This document shows, piece by piece, positions 22,945 to 30,621 of a stretch of DNA of 51,954 bases. Below the pieces are notes generated by a model. That model saw only the letters and a program-made list of their open reading frames with translations, ran no database searches and was not told the DNA's origin. Positions within the stretch are counted from its first letter, which is position 1. The number at the start of each line of letters is the position of its first letter. Made by a program: the position numbers and the translations under genes. The stretch lies in NCBI GenBank assembly GCA_015272195.1, contig JACYMC010000090.1, positions 1 to 51,954 on the forward strand. Direction: 5' to 3'. This stretch comes from Candidatus Sericytochromatia bacterium. GTDB taxonomy: Bacteria > Cyanobacteriota > Sericytochromatia > UBA7694.

Positions 22945-24105
22945 ATGGAAGCGATACCTTATACGCGCCATCAGATTACCGCCGAAGACATCGAAGCTGT
23001 CTCCGATGTCTTGTTGCATGGCGCTTTGACCCAGGGATCTGCCGTTCCTGCTTTTGAAGCGGCTTTTGCTGACTATGTCGGTGCGCCCTTTGCGGTGGCT
23101 GTTGCCAACGGTACGGCTGCCTTACATCTGGCTGCTCTGGCCCTGGGCGTCAACAGCCATGCCAAGGTGATTACCACGCCGCTGACTTTTGTCGCTTCGG
23201 CGAATGCGGTGCTGTATTGTGGGGGAAGCCTGGCGTTTTGCGATAGTGATCCGGCGACCGGCTTAATGGATCTCGACAGTCTGGAGCACATGTTGAAGCA
23301 GGCGAAGCCCAATACATATGCTGGCGTTATTCCGGTGTCGTTGGCAGGATACCCCTTAAATCTGGAGCGTTTGCGCGCCCTTGCTGATGCCTATGATCTA
23401 TGGGTTTTGCATGACGCCTGTCATGCGCCCGGCGCCGCTTTTTTAGATTCCAAAGGCACCTGGCAGCGGGTGGGAAATGCTGCGTTTGAAGAAGCCTGTA
23501 CTTTTTCACTGCATCCGGCCAAACATATCGCTGCAGGCGAAGGGGGCGTCATTACAACCCGTTCGCAGACTCTGTATGAAAAGCTTTGCTTACTGCGTAC
23601 ACATGGCATTAGCAAACAGCCTACGACAACAAGGTCTGCACGGGGCAACTGGTACTATGAGATGCTGGCCCTGGGCTATAATTACCGCTTTCCCGATATT
23701 CTGGCTGCACTGGCTCATTCTCAGCTTAAGCGTGCCCCTGCAGGGCTTGAACGTCGCCGTGAGCTGGCCCAAAAATATCAGGAAGCCCTGGCCGACTTAC
23801 CGCTGTTGCTTCCACAGAGCAATCCACAATTAATAGCACATGCTTATCATCTCTATATTGTGCAGACCCCTTTGCGTGATGCTTTGTACAGCTATCTGCA
23901 TGCAGAGAATATTCTGGTGCAGGTGCATTATATTCCTGTCTATTGGCAGCCTTATTATCAGCAACTGGGTTTTGCGCCAGGACTGTGCCCACAGGCTGAA
24001 TCTTTTTATCAGAAGTGTTTAAGTTTGCCCCTATATCCGGACTTAAGTGATGCCCAGCAAAACCATGTGATTCAAAAAATAAGGCAGTTTTTTGATGGTA
24101 AGTAA
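22945..24105 (+). CDS. pseC: PseC-type UDP-sugar aminotransferase
   Basis: A 386-aa PLP enzyme of the DegT/DnrJ/EryC1 family that aminates the PseB product at C4 to give UDP-4-amino-4,6-dideoxy-L-AltNAc. It starts IPYTRHQITAEDIEAV with the PseC-typical substrate region. It has NGTAALHLA for PLP phosphate binding, HDACHAPG, and the PLP lysine in FSLHPAKHIAAGEGG. A C-terminal motif LVQVHYIPVYWQPYY is also typical. It overlaps the following start by 11 bases. Confidence 0.93.
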   Translation: MEAIPYTRHQITAEDIEAVSDVLLHGALTQGSAVPAFEAAFADYVGAPFAVAVANGTAALHLAALALGVNSHAKVITTPLTFVASANAVLYCGGSLAFCDSDPATGLMDLDSLEHMLKQAKPNTYAGVIPVSLAGYPLNLERLRALADAYDLWVLHDACHAPGAAFLDSKGTWQRVGNAAFEEACTFSLHPAKHIAAGEGGVITTRSQTLYEKLCLLRTHGISKQPTTTRSARGNWYYEMLALGYNYRFPDILAALAHSQLKRAPAGLERRRELAQKYQEALADLPLLLPQSNPQLIAHAYHLYIVQTPLRDALYSYLHAENILVQVHYIPVYWQPYYQQLGFAPGLCPQAESFYQKCLSLPLYPDLSDAQQNHVIQKIRQFFDGK

Positions 24106-24835
24106 GCGCACCAGGCAGGTTGGCATTGTGACGCAGGCTCGAATGGGTAGCACCCGGTTGCCTGGCAAGATTTTGCTTTCAGCTGCAAATAAGCCTCTGC
24201 TTGCTTACCATATTCAACGCCTTCTATGGTCAAACCTGCCAGTTTATGTGGCCACCACAGATCAGGAAGCTGAAACACCGATTCTTCAGTTTTGTACACA
24301 GTATTCGCTTCCTGTTTACAGAGGCGGCGAGCAGGATGTGCTGGCCAGGTTTTATGAAGCAGCTTGCTATTTTAAACTGGATGTCATTGTGCGCGTGACG
24401 TCTGATTGCCCTTTGATTGATGGACATCTGATTCAAGAAGGTCTGCAGATGTTCAGCGCCTCACCGGCAGAAAAAAAATATTTATCCAATTCTCTTGAGC
24501 GCACCTTTCCCAGAGGATTTGATTTTGAAATTTTTTCATTTGAATTGTTAAAAGAAGCCTATGAACACGCCAGTCATCAATATGAGCGTGAACATGTCAC
24601 ACCATATATGTATTTAAGAAACTTACCTGATGTGCAGCTGATTTCTTTTAAACAGGCTCAGGATCAAAGCCGCTATCGGATCACTTTAGACGTTCCCGAG
24701 GATTATGAGCTGATCAAACGGCTGATTGCAGAACATCATGCCGAAGATATGAACCATATCCAAATCACCGGTATTCTTGAGGCCAACCCGGACCTGTCTG
24801 ATATCAACAGTCATGTGGAACAAAAAAAGCTATGA
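24095..24835 (+). CDS. SpsF-like cytidylyltransferase domain protein
   Basis: A 246-aa protein; ATG 24095 is preferred to TTG 24092. It carries the CTP_transf_3 entry motif VTQARMGSTRLPGK, typical of SpsF-type proteins, and not the ARGGSKRIPRKN of PseF/NeuA. Other marks are VATTDQEAETPI, VYRGGEQDVLARFYEA and RVTSDCPLIDG. SpsF-like genes are frequent in nonulosonate operons, and their exact job is not settled. In this window it is the only candidate for a CMP-sugar activating enzyme. Overlaps the next gene by 4 bases (ATGA). Confidence 0.85.
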   Translation: MVSKRTRQVGIVTQARMGSTRLPGKILLSAANKPLLAYHIQRLLWSNLPVYVATTDQEAETPILQFCTQYSLPVYRGGEQDVLARFYEAACYFKLDVIVRVTSDCPLIDGHLIQEGLQMFSASPAEKKYLSNSLERTFPRGFDFEIFSFELLKEAYEHASHQYEREHVTPYMYLRNLPDVQLISFKQAQDQSRYRITLDVPEDYELIKRLIAEHHAEDMNHIQITGILEANPDLSDINSHVEQKKL

Positions 24836-25725
24836 AGATCAACAGCAAAGAAGTGATACAAAACAGGCTGGGCTACTTTGAGCTGGCGCAGAAGCCCAGC
24901 GAAGGTGAGCTGCAGCAATATTATGCTGAAAAGTATTATCAATACGAGCATAGCAATTATGCTAAAACCTACCCGGAGGACGAGTTAAAGTATTTTCGGG
25001 CAAAAATAGCCCAAAAATATCTGGCTTTAAAATCGCTAAGTGGCTCTGAATCAGGATCTCTTCTTGATGTTGGGTGTGGCGAAGGTTTTACACTGGCGTT
25101 TTTTAAAGAGATGGGCTGGCAGGTGACCGGGGTGGATTATAGTCGTTTTGGTTGTCAGCAGATGAATCCGCATTGTTTGGACGATCTGTTGGCAGGAGAT
25201 ATTTATCTGATTCTGCATCAGCTGATAGAACAGCATAAGACCTATGATCTTCTCTGGATCAGCAATGTATTAGAACATGTGCTGGATCCTCTGGCCTTGC
25301 TTCGGACACTTCAAAAGCTTGTATCTCCCGCAGGTTATCTGATTGTGCAGGTCCCGAATGATTTTTCGTTTTTTCAGAATTATTTACTGCAGGCAAAGAT
25401 TATTTCTGAACCCTTTTGGGTGGCTGTTCCTGATCATATTTCTTATTTTACGAGAACATCTCTGAAACGCCTTTGTCTGGAAGCCGGCTGGTCTGAACAG
25501 TTGGTGCTGGCTGACTTTCCCATTGATCTGTTTTTATTAAACGAGCACTCCAACTATCATCACGCGCCTGAAAAAGGCAAGGCGGCACATCTGGCAAGAG
25601 TCAAACTGGAGAACCTGTTTCATGCCCATTCGCCTGAGCGCACCAATCGCTTTTACCAGGCCATGGCTGAACTGGATTTTGGTCGCCAAATCACGGGATT
25701 CTACACATTAAAGCCATTAAATTAA
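24832..25725 (+). CDS. Class I SAM-dependent methyltransferase
   Basis: A 297-aa methyltransferase of the Methyltransf_23 type. The N-terminal 75 residues include LGYFELAQKPSEGELQQYY, like the 'C-terminal-part-only' sugar methyltransferases. The SAM motif SLLDVGCGEGFTL is at about 77-90. VDYS and WISNVLEHVLDPLALL follow, and then VSPAGYLIVQVPND. It is probably a sugar O- or N-methyltransferase acting on the nonulosonate or its precursor. A 4-base overlap with the upstream gene implies coupling. Low GC relative to the first 17 kb. Confidence 0.82.
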   Translation: MKINSKEVIQNRLGYFELAQKPSEGELQQYYAEKYYQYEHSNYAKTYPEDELKYFRAKIAQKYLALKSLSGSESGSLLDVGCGEGFTLAFFKEMGWQVTGVDYSRFGCQQMNPHCLDDLLAGDIYLILHQLIEQHKTYDLLWISNVLEHVLDPLALLRTLQKLVSPAGYLIVQVPNDFSFFQNYLLQAKIISEPFWVAVPDHISYFTRTSLKRLCLEAGWSEQLVLADFPIDLFLLNEHSNYHHAPEKGKAAHLARVKLENLFHAHSPERTNRFYQAMAELDFGRQITGFYTLKPLN

Positions 25726-25735
25726 AAAGGATATA

Positions 25736-26506
25736 TTGAGGGCCTGGTTGATGAACAATGATTACAATGTCCTTTCTAATGCACATGAAAAAGAACAATT
25801 GATGCGGGAGGGCTTTGTGCAATTGTTTAAAGCCTGTCCGATTCCTGAAAATGAACTGATGATGAATTTGGGCTTGTTTTTGAACAGACAGGCCCTGTCG
25901 CGCATTTTATTTATGCATGAGCTCTATCAAAAGATCATATCTGTTCATGGGGTGGTGATGGAGTTTGGCGTTCGCTGGGGGCAAAATATGGCCCTTTTTC
26001 AGTCTTTTCGCGGCATGTATGAGCCCTATAACTATAACAGAAAAATTATTGGATTTGATACATTTACAGGTTTTCCTGAAATTGACGCTAAAGATGGGAG
26101 GGCTTCGGCACTGACAACTGGCGCTTATTCTGTGTCTGAAAACTATGAGATTTATCTTGAGAAAATTCTGACCTATCACGAAAATGAAAGCCCTGTTTCA
26201 CATTTGCGCAAATTTTCTCTGGTGAAAGGCGATGCTGTGGTTTCAATCGATCAGTATCTTGAAAAACACCCCGAAACCCTGATTGCCCTGGCTTATTTTG
26301 ATTTTGATCTGTATTTGCCGACCAAAAAATGTCTGCAGGCCATCAAAGGACATCTGACCAAAGGCAGTGTGCTGGCGTTTGATGAGTTGAACTATGAGAA
26401 ATTTCCAGGCGAAACACTGGCTCTTAAAGAGGTTTTTGGTTTGGATCGCTATAAAATAACCAGATCTCCGCTGAATCCCTTGTGTTCTTATCTTGTGATT
26501 GATTAA
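25736..26506 (+). CDS. TylF/macrocin-type methyltransferase-like protein
   Basis: A 256-aa protein. The TTG at 25736 has an AAAAAGG 5 bases before it, which supports it over ATG 25751. The core VVMEFGVRWGQNMALF is a SAM-site-like motif, followed by IGFDTFTGFP and a metal-site-like ALAYFDFDLYLPTKKCL. These are features of the TylF/MycF sugar O-methyltransferase group. Proteins of this kind are found in pseudaminic acid clusters and have sometimes been mislabelled as CoA-transferases. It probably methylates a hydroxyl of the sugar. Ten bases separate it from the gene before. Confidence 0.72.
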   Translation: MRAWLMNNDYNVLSNAHEKEQLMREGFVQLFKACPIPENELMMNLGLFLNRQALSRILFMHELYQKIISVHGVVMEFGVRWGQNMALFQSFRGMYEPYNYNRKIIGFDTFTGFPEIDAKDGRASALTTGAYSVSENYEIYLEKILTYHENESPVSHLRKFSLVKGDAVVSIDQYLEKHPETLIALAYFDFDLYLPTKKCLQAIKGHLTKGSVLAFDELNYEKFPGETLALKEVFGLDRYKITRSPLNPLCSYLVID

Positions 26507-26517
26507 GGAGATTGGGG

Positions 26518-28101
26518 TTGATACAAAAATACCATTGCCTGCCTCAGTCTGTTTACACCTGGCAAGACTATAGCATTCAAGCCATTCAGGCAGATCAAAT
26601 CGAAGCCATTCGTGTGTGGCGAAATGCGCAGATTGAAATTTTACGCCAATCACAGCCCTTGTCTGCTGAAGATCAGGAAACCTACTTTAAGACCGTTATC
26701 TGGCCATCTCTGTCTGAGCGTCAGCCCAGACAGGTTATTTTTTCACTTTTTCATCGCCAGCAGTTTATAGGTTATGGCGGGCTGGTGCATATTGCCTGGC
26801 ATGACTTTCATGCTGAGGTCTCTTTTCTTTTGGATCCCCAGATCATGCAGGACCCAACGCAATATCAGAATGCCTTTCAGGGTTTTCTTGAACTGATGAA
26901 ACATATTGCGTTTGATGAACTGGGCCTGAATCGTCTCTCGACAGAAATATATGGTTTTAGAAAGCAGCATATTGCGCTGGTCGAGCAGAATGGTTTTGTT
27001 TTAGAAGGCGTCTTAAAAGAAAGGGTCTTTTTTAAAGGCGTATTTTGGGATGCCGTGATTCACAGCTTTTTAAAGGCTGCTTATACGCAGGGGCAGCAAC
27101 CGTCTTTGCCAGAACCATCAAGGATCCCGCTGAACCGCTTTCCAGGCAATATTCTGATTACCAGTGCCGCCAGAAAAATCCCCCTGATTTTTGCAGTGGC
27201 TGATGCCGCCAGAAGATTTCATCCACGGGTCAAAGTATATGCCGGTGATATAAATGAACACGCGATTGCACAATACTATGCCGACGTTTTTTGGCCCATG
27301 CCTATATTGGCGGATAACCAGGCAGAAAGCCTTAAAGATCATTGTCTGCAGCACAATATCAGATTGATTATTCCCACACGCGATGGAGAACTGCTTTTTT
27401 GGGCCAGGCACCGTGCGTTGTTTCAGCAAGCCGGCATTTTTATTCTGGGGTCTGATGAAGAAGCCTTAAAACGTTGTCTGGACAAACTTGTATTTTCTTC
27501 TTATTGCAGGGAGCAGGGTATTCCTGCGATTACAGCAGCGCTGGAGCCTGAAAAGATTCCTGCGCCATTATATGTGGTTAAAGAGCGCCAGGGAGCGGGT
27601 TCGCACAATATAGGAATAGCTCTTGCGCTGGACTGTGCCAAAAAGCATGCCAGACAACTAAAGGATCCTGTTTTTCAGCCTTATATTGAGGGGCAGGAAA
27701 TCAGTATTGACGGTTATGCCACGCAAACGGGGGAGATGAAAGGCATTGTTTTGCGAACCCGGGATCAGGTTTTAAATGGTGAATCTCAGGTGACGACTTA
27801 TTTCCGTGATGCTCAGATCGAAGAAAATGCTGCGATATATGCAAGGAAGCTGGGGCTGAAAGGCCATTTTGTGATGCAGGCCATTCTGGATTCTCAGAAT
27901 ATCTTGCATGTGATTGAGTGTAATTGTCGTTTTGGTGGGGCTTCCACCCTTTCGCTCGCGGCCGGACTGGATACATTTTTCTGGGGGCTGTTGGAAGCAC
28001 ACGGTATGTGCCTTGACTCACGGCCTTTTATCAGAAAAAACCTAGCAATAAAACAAATAAGAATTCCTCAAGATATATTAATATATGGTTCTTGTTTTTG
28101 A
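26518..28101 (+). CDS. GNAT acetyltransferase fused to an ATP-grasp ligase
   Basis: A 527-aa two-domain protein. I choose TTG 26518, 7 bases after AAGGAG; the track start at 26512 would be too close. Residues about 8-190 are a GNAT fold (VWRNAQ..., IGYGGLVHI, the C-terminal FRKQHIALVEQNGFVLEGVLKER), as in PseH N4-acetyltransferases. Residues about 205-525 are an ATP-grasp domain: ILITSAARKIPLI, IPTRDGELL, VVKERQGAGSHNIG for ATP, PYIEGQEISIDG, and the metal motif HVIECNCRFGGAS. The first half would acetylate the 4-amine made by PseC. The second would ligate an acid to an amine or similar nucleophile using ATP. The fused combination suggests two different N-acyl groups. The end overlaps the HAD gene by 17 bases. 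Confidence 0.82.
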   Translation: MIQKYHCLPQSVYTWQDYSIQAIQADQIEAIRVWRNAQIEILRQSQPLSAEDQETYFKTVIWPSLSERQPRQVIFSLFHRQQFIGYGGLVHIAWHDFHAEVSFLLDPQIMQDPTQYQNAFQGFLELMKHIAFDELGLNRLSTEIYGFRKQHIALVEQNGFVLEGVLKERVFFKGVFWDAVIHSFLKAAYTQGQQPSLPEPSRIPLNRFPGNILITSAARKIPLIFAVADAARRFHPRVKVYAGDINEHAIAQYYADVFWPMPILADNQAESLKDHCLQHNIRLIIPTRDGELLFWARHRALFQQAGIFILGSDEEALKRCLDKLVFSSYCREQGIPAITAALEPEKIPAPLYVVKERQGAGSHNIGIALALDCAKKHARQLKDPVFQPYIEGQEISIDGYATQTGEMKGIVLRTRDQVLNGESQVTTYFRDAQIEENAAIYARKLGLKGHFVMQAILDSQNILHVIECNCRFGGASTLSLAAGLDTFFWGLLEAHGMCLDSRPFIRKNLAIKQIRIPQDILIYGSCF

Positions 28102-28762
28102 TCTTGATGATACTTTGTATGATGAATTGACATACGTGGAGAGTGGTTTTGATGCGGTGGCCAAGATGCTGGCTGAAGCCTTTGAGATCTCTGCACACCA
28201 TTTAAAAGAACGCATGATGCAGATTTTAAAACAACAGGGCAGAGGTGCTGTGTTTGACCTTTTGCTGCAAGAAATCGGTGCTTATACTAAAAACAATGTG
28301 CACAAAGCACTGTCCTGTTACCGGACGCATCAGCCCAGCATTGCCATGTCAGCAGATGTGCGCCTGATGCTTCTGGAACTCTCACGCTCTTTTCCGCTCT
28401 ATCTGGTGACGGACGGCAATAAAGAGGTGCAGTACAACAAAATTAAAGCCCTGAAGATCGCTCCTTTGTTTAAGAAAGTCTATATTACGCACCGCTATGG
28501 TCTGAAACATGCCAAGCCGTCTCTTTATTGTTTTGAAAAAATTCGTCAGAAGGAAAAATGTTCTTTTGCTGATATGACTTATATTGGGGATAATCCTCAC
28601 AAGGATTTTGTCAATCTCAAAAAACAGGGCGCAAAAACCATCCGGGTCATGACCGGGTCATATCGCCAGATTGAATTAACGCCAGATTTTGAAGCAGACC
28701 AAAGGATAGATTCTGTGCTGGAACTGAAACATTTAATCAACGTGAACGGGAGCTTAAGTTAA
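28085..28762 (+). CDS. HAD-superfamily hydrolase
   Basis: A 225-aa phosphatase-like protein. Motif I VFDLDDTLYDE has both catalytic Asp residues, motif II is YLVTDGN, motif III Lys lies in GLKHAKPS, and motif IV is YIGDNPHKD. A helical cap domain occupies about 20-90. It overlaps the ATP-grasp gene, and the two are likely functionally linked, for example by dephosphorylating an intermediate. Its substrate is not known. There is no evident ribosome site, consistent with coupling. Confidence 0.85.
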   Translation: MVLVFDLDDTLYDELTYVESGFDAVAKMLAEAFEISAHHLKERMMQILKQQGRGAVFDLLLQEIGAYTKNNVHKALSCYRTHQPSIAMSADVRLMLLELSRSFPLYLVTDGNKEVQYNKIKALKIAPLFKKVYITHRYGLKHAKPSLYCFEKIRQKEKCSFADMTYIGDNPHKDFVNLKKQGAKTIRVMTGSYRQIELTPDFEADQRIDSVLELKHLINVNGSLS

Positions 28763-28763
28763 A

Positions 28764-29387
28764 GTGAAATCGTCAAGCATGACAGAGCAGGAGGCCTTCT
28801 GGGCCGGAGATTTTGGTCACGCCTACATTCAGCGCAATCAGGCAGCGCTTTATTTACCGGCTAATCTGGCGTTTTTTTCGCGTGTTTTATCCAAAACACA
28901 TGCCGTGAATGATGTGCTGGAGTTGGGGGCAAATATTGGCGCCAATTTGATGGCGATTAAACAACTTCGGCCTGACATCCAGCTTTCTGCTGTTGAGATC
29001 AATCAGCAGGCCTACACACAACTGATGCAATTGCAGATTGATGCCAGACATCAATCAATTTTGAGCTTTAAACCAGAAAAAAAATGGGACCTGGTGCTCA
29101 TTAAGGGGGTTTTAATCCATATATCTCCAGACAATCTGGCTGAAGTTTATGATGTGATGTATCAGTCTTCAGAACGGTATATATGCATTGCTGAGTATTA
29201 TAGTCCAACACCTGTGGAAGTACCCTACCGGGGGCACCGCAATAAATTATTCAAGCGTGATTTTGCCGGCGAAATGATGGATAAATACCCTGACTTAAGA
29301 CTTGTCGACTATGGTTTTTATTATCACCGGGATCCTGTCTTTCCGATGGACGATATGAATTGGTTTCTGCTGGAAAAACGCGATTAA
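28764..29387 (+). CDS. Pseudaminic acid biosynthesis-associated methylase
   Basis: A 207-aa SAM methyltransferase matching the Pse-associated methylase family (TIGR03587 type). It opens with TEQEAFWAGDFGHAYIQRN, has SAM motif DVLELGANIGANL, then VEINQQAY, LIKGVLIHISPDNL, and the conserved AEYYSPTPVEVPYRGH. It ends with GFYYHRDPVFPMDDMNWFLL. The start is GTG 28764 (GGGAG upstream) or ATG 28779. This is the third methyltransferase of the operon and lies one base after the HAD gene. The methylated position is unknown. Confidence 0.88.
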   Translation: MKSSSMTEQEAFWAGDFGHAYIQRNQAALYLPANLAFFSRVLSKTHAVNDVLELGANIGANLMAIKQLRPDIQLSAVEINQQAYTQLMQLQIDARHQSILSFKPEKKWDLVLIKGVLIHISPDNLAEVYDVMYQSSERYICIAEYYSPTPVEVPYRGHRNKLFKRDFAGEMMDKYPDLRLVDYGFYYHRDPVFPMDDMNWFLLEKRD

Positions 29388-29405
29388 TTGAGGGCACTCT
29401 TTGGC

Positions 29406-30455
29406 TTATAAATTTAAATCAAGGTCTTCTGCATGCAGGGGCTGTCCCATTTTGAGGGTTTTATTTGCTTTCTGACCGAGGATCTTCTGATAGTAACGTG
29501 GTTCCAAACCGTCTGCTGGCCGGATAATCTTTGTGTTAAATTCCGTCAGGGTTTCGCCCTTTTGAATGTCGGCCGCGACATAAATGGAGCGTTTGAAAAT
29601 CAGGTTCTTTTTTTCTGAGTCGCTCAGTTCGTAACTGATTCGACCTAATCCTGTCCAGGCCCGTTTGGCTTCAGTGACCAGGGTCTGCATTTCTTCCGGC
29701 TCCATAGAGAAAGCGGCATCAACGCCACCATCGGAGCGGCTCAGCGTAAAATGCTTTTCAATGACACAGGCACCCAGCGCTACGGCAGCAATGGCCACGC
29801 CAATACCTGTTGTGTGATCAGATAAGCCAACCTCAACGCCAAAGCGTGAACGCATGTCTGGCAACGTTAACAAATTGCTGTGCAGGGGATCGGCCGGATA
29901 GTTGCTGGTGCACTTTAAAAGAATCAGTTCTTTACATCCGGCCTTTCTTAAAACGTCAACAGCGGTCTGAATATCTTCAAGGGAAGCCACACCTGTTGAT
30001 AAAATAACCGGCTTGCCTGTTTGTGCTACTTTTATTAAGAGCGGATGGTGCGTGTTTTCGAATGAGGCTATTTTATAGGCGGGTACATTTAAGCTTTCCA
30101 GAAAGTCTACAGCGGACTCGTCAAAAGGTGAGCTAAAGGCAATTAATCCCCTTTTTTGGGCGTGTGCAAAAATCTCTGCGTGCCATTCCCAGGGCGTATA
30201 GGCTTCCTGATAGAGTTGATAAAGGTCTTTCCCACGCCATAGAGACTCAGGATCCTGAATAGTATATACAGCGTCCATTGTGATGGTATCTGCTGTATAG
30301 GTCTGGAGTTTAATCGCGTCCACGCCAGCATGGGCTGCTGCATCTACAATGTCTAAAGCCCTTTGTAACGACTGGTTATGATTCCCAGACATTTCCGCAA
30401 TAATAAAAGGCTGTTTGCTTTGGCCTATCAAGCGTCCGGCTATTTTTACTTCCAT
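29406..30455 (-). CDS. pseI: PseI-type pseudaminic acid synthase
   Basis: A 349-aa enzyme condensing a 2,4-diamino-hexose with phosphoenolpyruvate to give a nonulosonic acid. I start at ATG 30455 instead of the track's 30527; the protein then begins MEVKIAGR, and an AGGA lies upstream. NeuB-family motifs are FIIAEMSGNHNQSL, AIKLQTYTADT, FSSPFDESAVD, ILSTGVAS, LKCTSNYPA and GLSDHT, then VIEKHFT and a C-terminal SAF domain (RSIYVAADIQKGE). The WRGKDLYQLYQEAYTPWEWH segment favours PseI over NeuB/LegI. It is the only gene of the pathway on the minus strand, converging on the operon end and divergent from the radical SAM gene. Confidence 0.93.
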   Translation of the reverse strand: MEVKIAGRLIGQSKQPFIIAEMSGNHNQSLQRALDIVDAAAHAGVDAIKLQTYTADTITMDAVYTIQDPESLWRGKDLYQLYQEAYTPWEWHAEIFAHAQKRGLIAFSSPFDESAVDFLESLNVPAYKIASFENTHHPLLIKVAQTGKPVILSTGVASLEDIQTAVDVLRKAGCKELILLKCTSNYPADPLHSNLLTLPDMRSRFGVEVGLSDHTTGIGVAIAAVALGACVIEKHFTLSRSDGGVDAAFSMEPEEMQTLVTEAKRAWTGLGRISYELSDSEKKNLIFKRSIYVAADIQKGETLTEFNTKIIRPADGLEPRYYQKILGQKANKTLKMGQPLHAEDLDLNL

Positions 30456-30621
30456 AATGCATCTATTCCTTTTGGACTTCCGGCAATTCTTAAATTTGTT
30501 ATTAAGAGCATTTTCTGGAAAAGTCATTCAGGCTAACCAGTCTTTGCAGCCCAGGCTGAACTATGGGAAAATGCCTTTAAATACTCTGAAGTCTAATTTT
30601 CAGTATTTGAATGAGGTAGTC
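30456..30621. promoter_or_regulatory. Divergent promoter region between pseI and the radical SAM gene
   Basis: A 166-bp AT-rich spacer separating two divergent genes. It presumably holds both promoters, but I cannot fix clear -35/-10 pairs. GAGG at 30613-30616 is the ribosome site of the plus-strand gene. Confidence 0.35.

Noticed and set aside
24095-24835. Calling the cytidylyltransferase-like gene pseF
   Set aside because: Its entry motif is VTQARMGSTRLPGK (SpsF type), not the PseF/NeuA motif.
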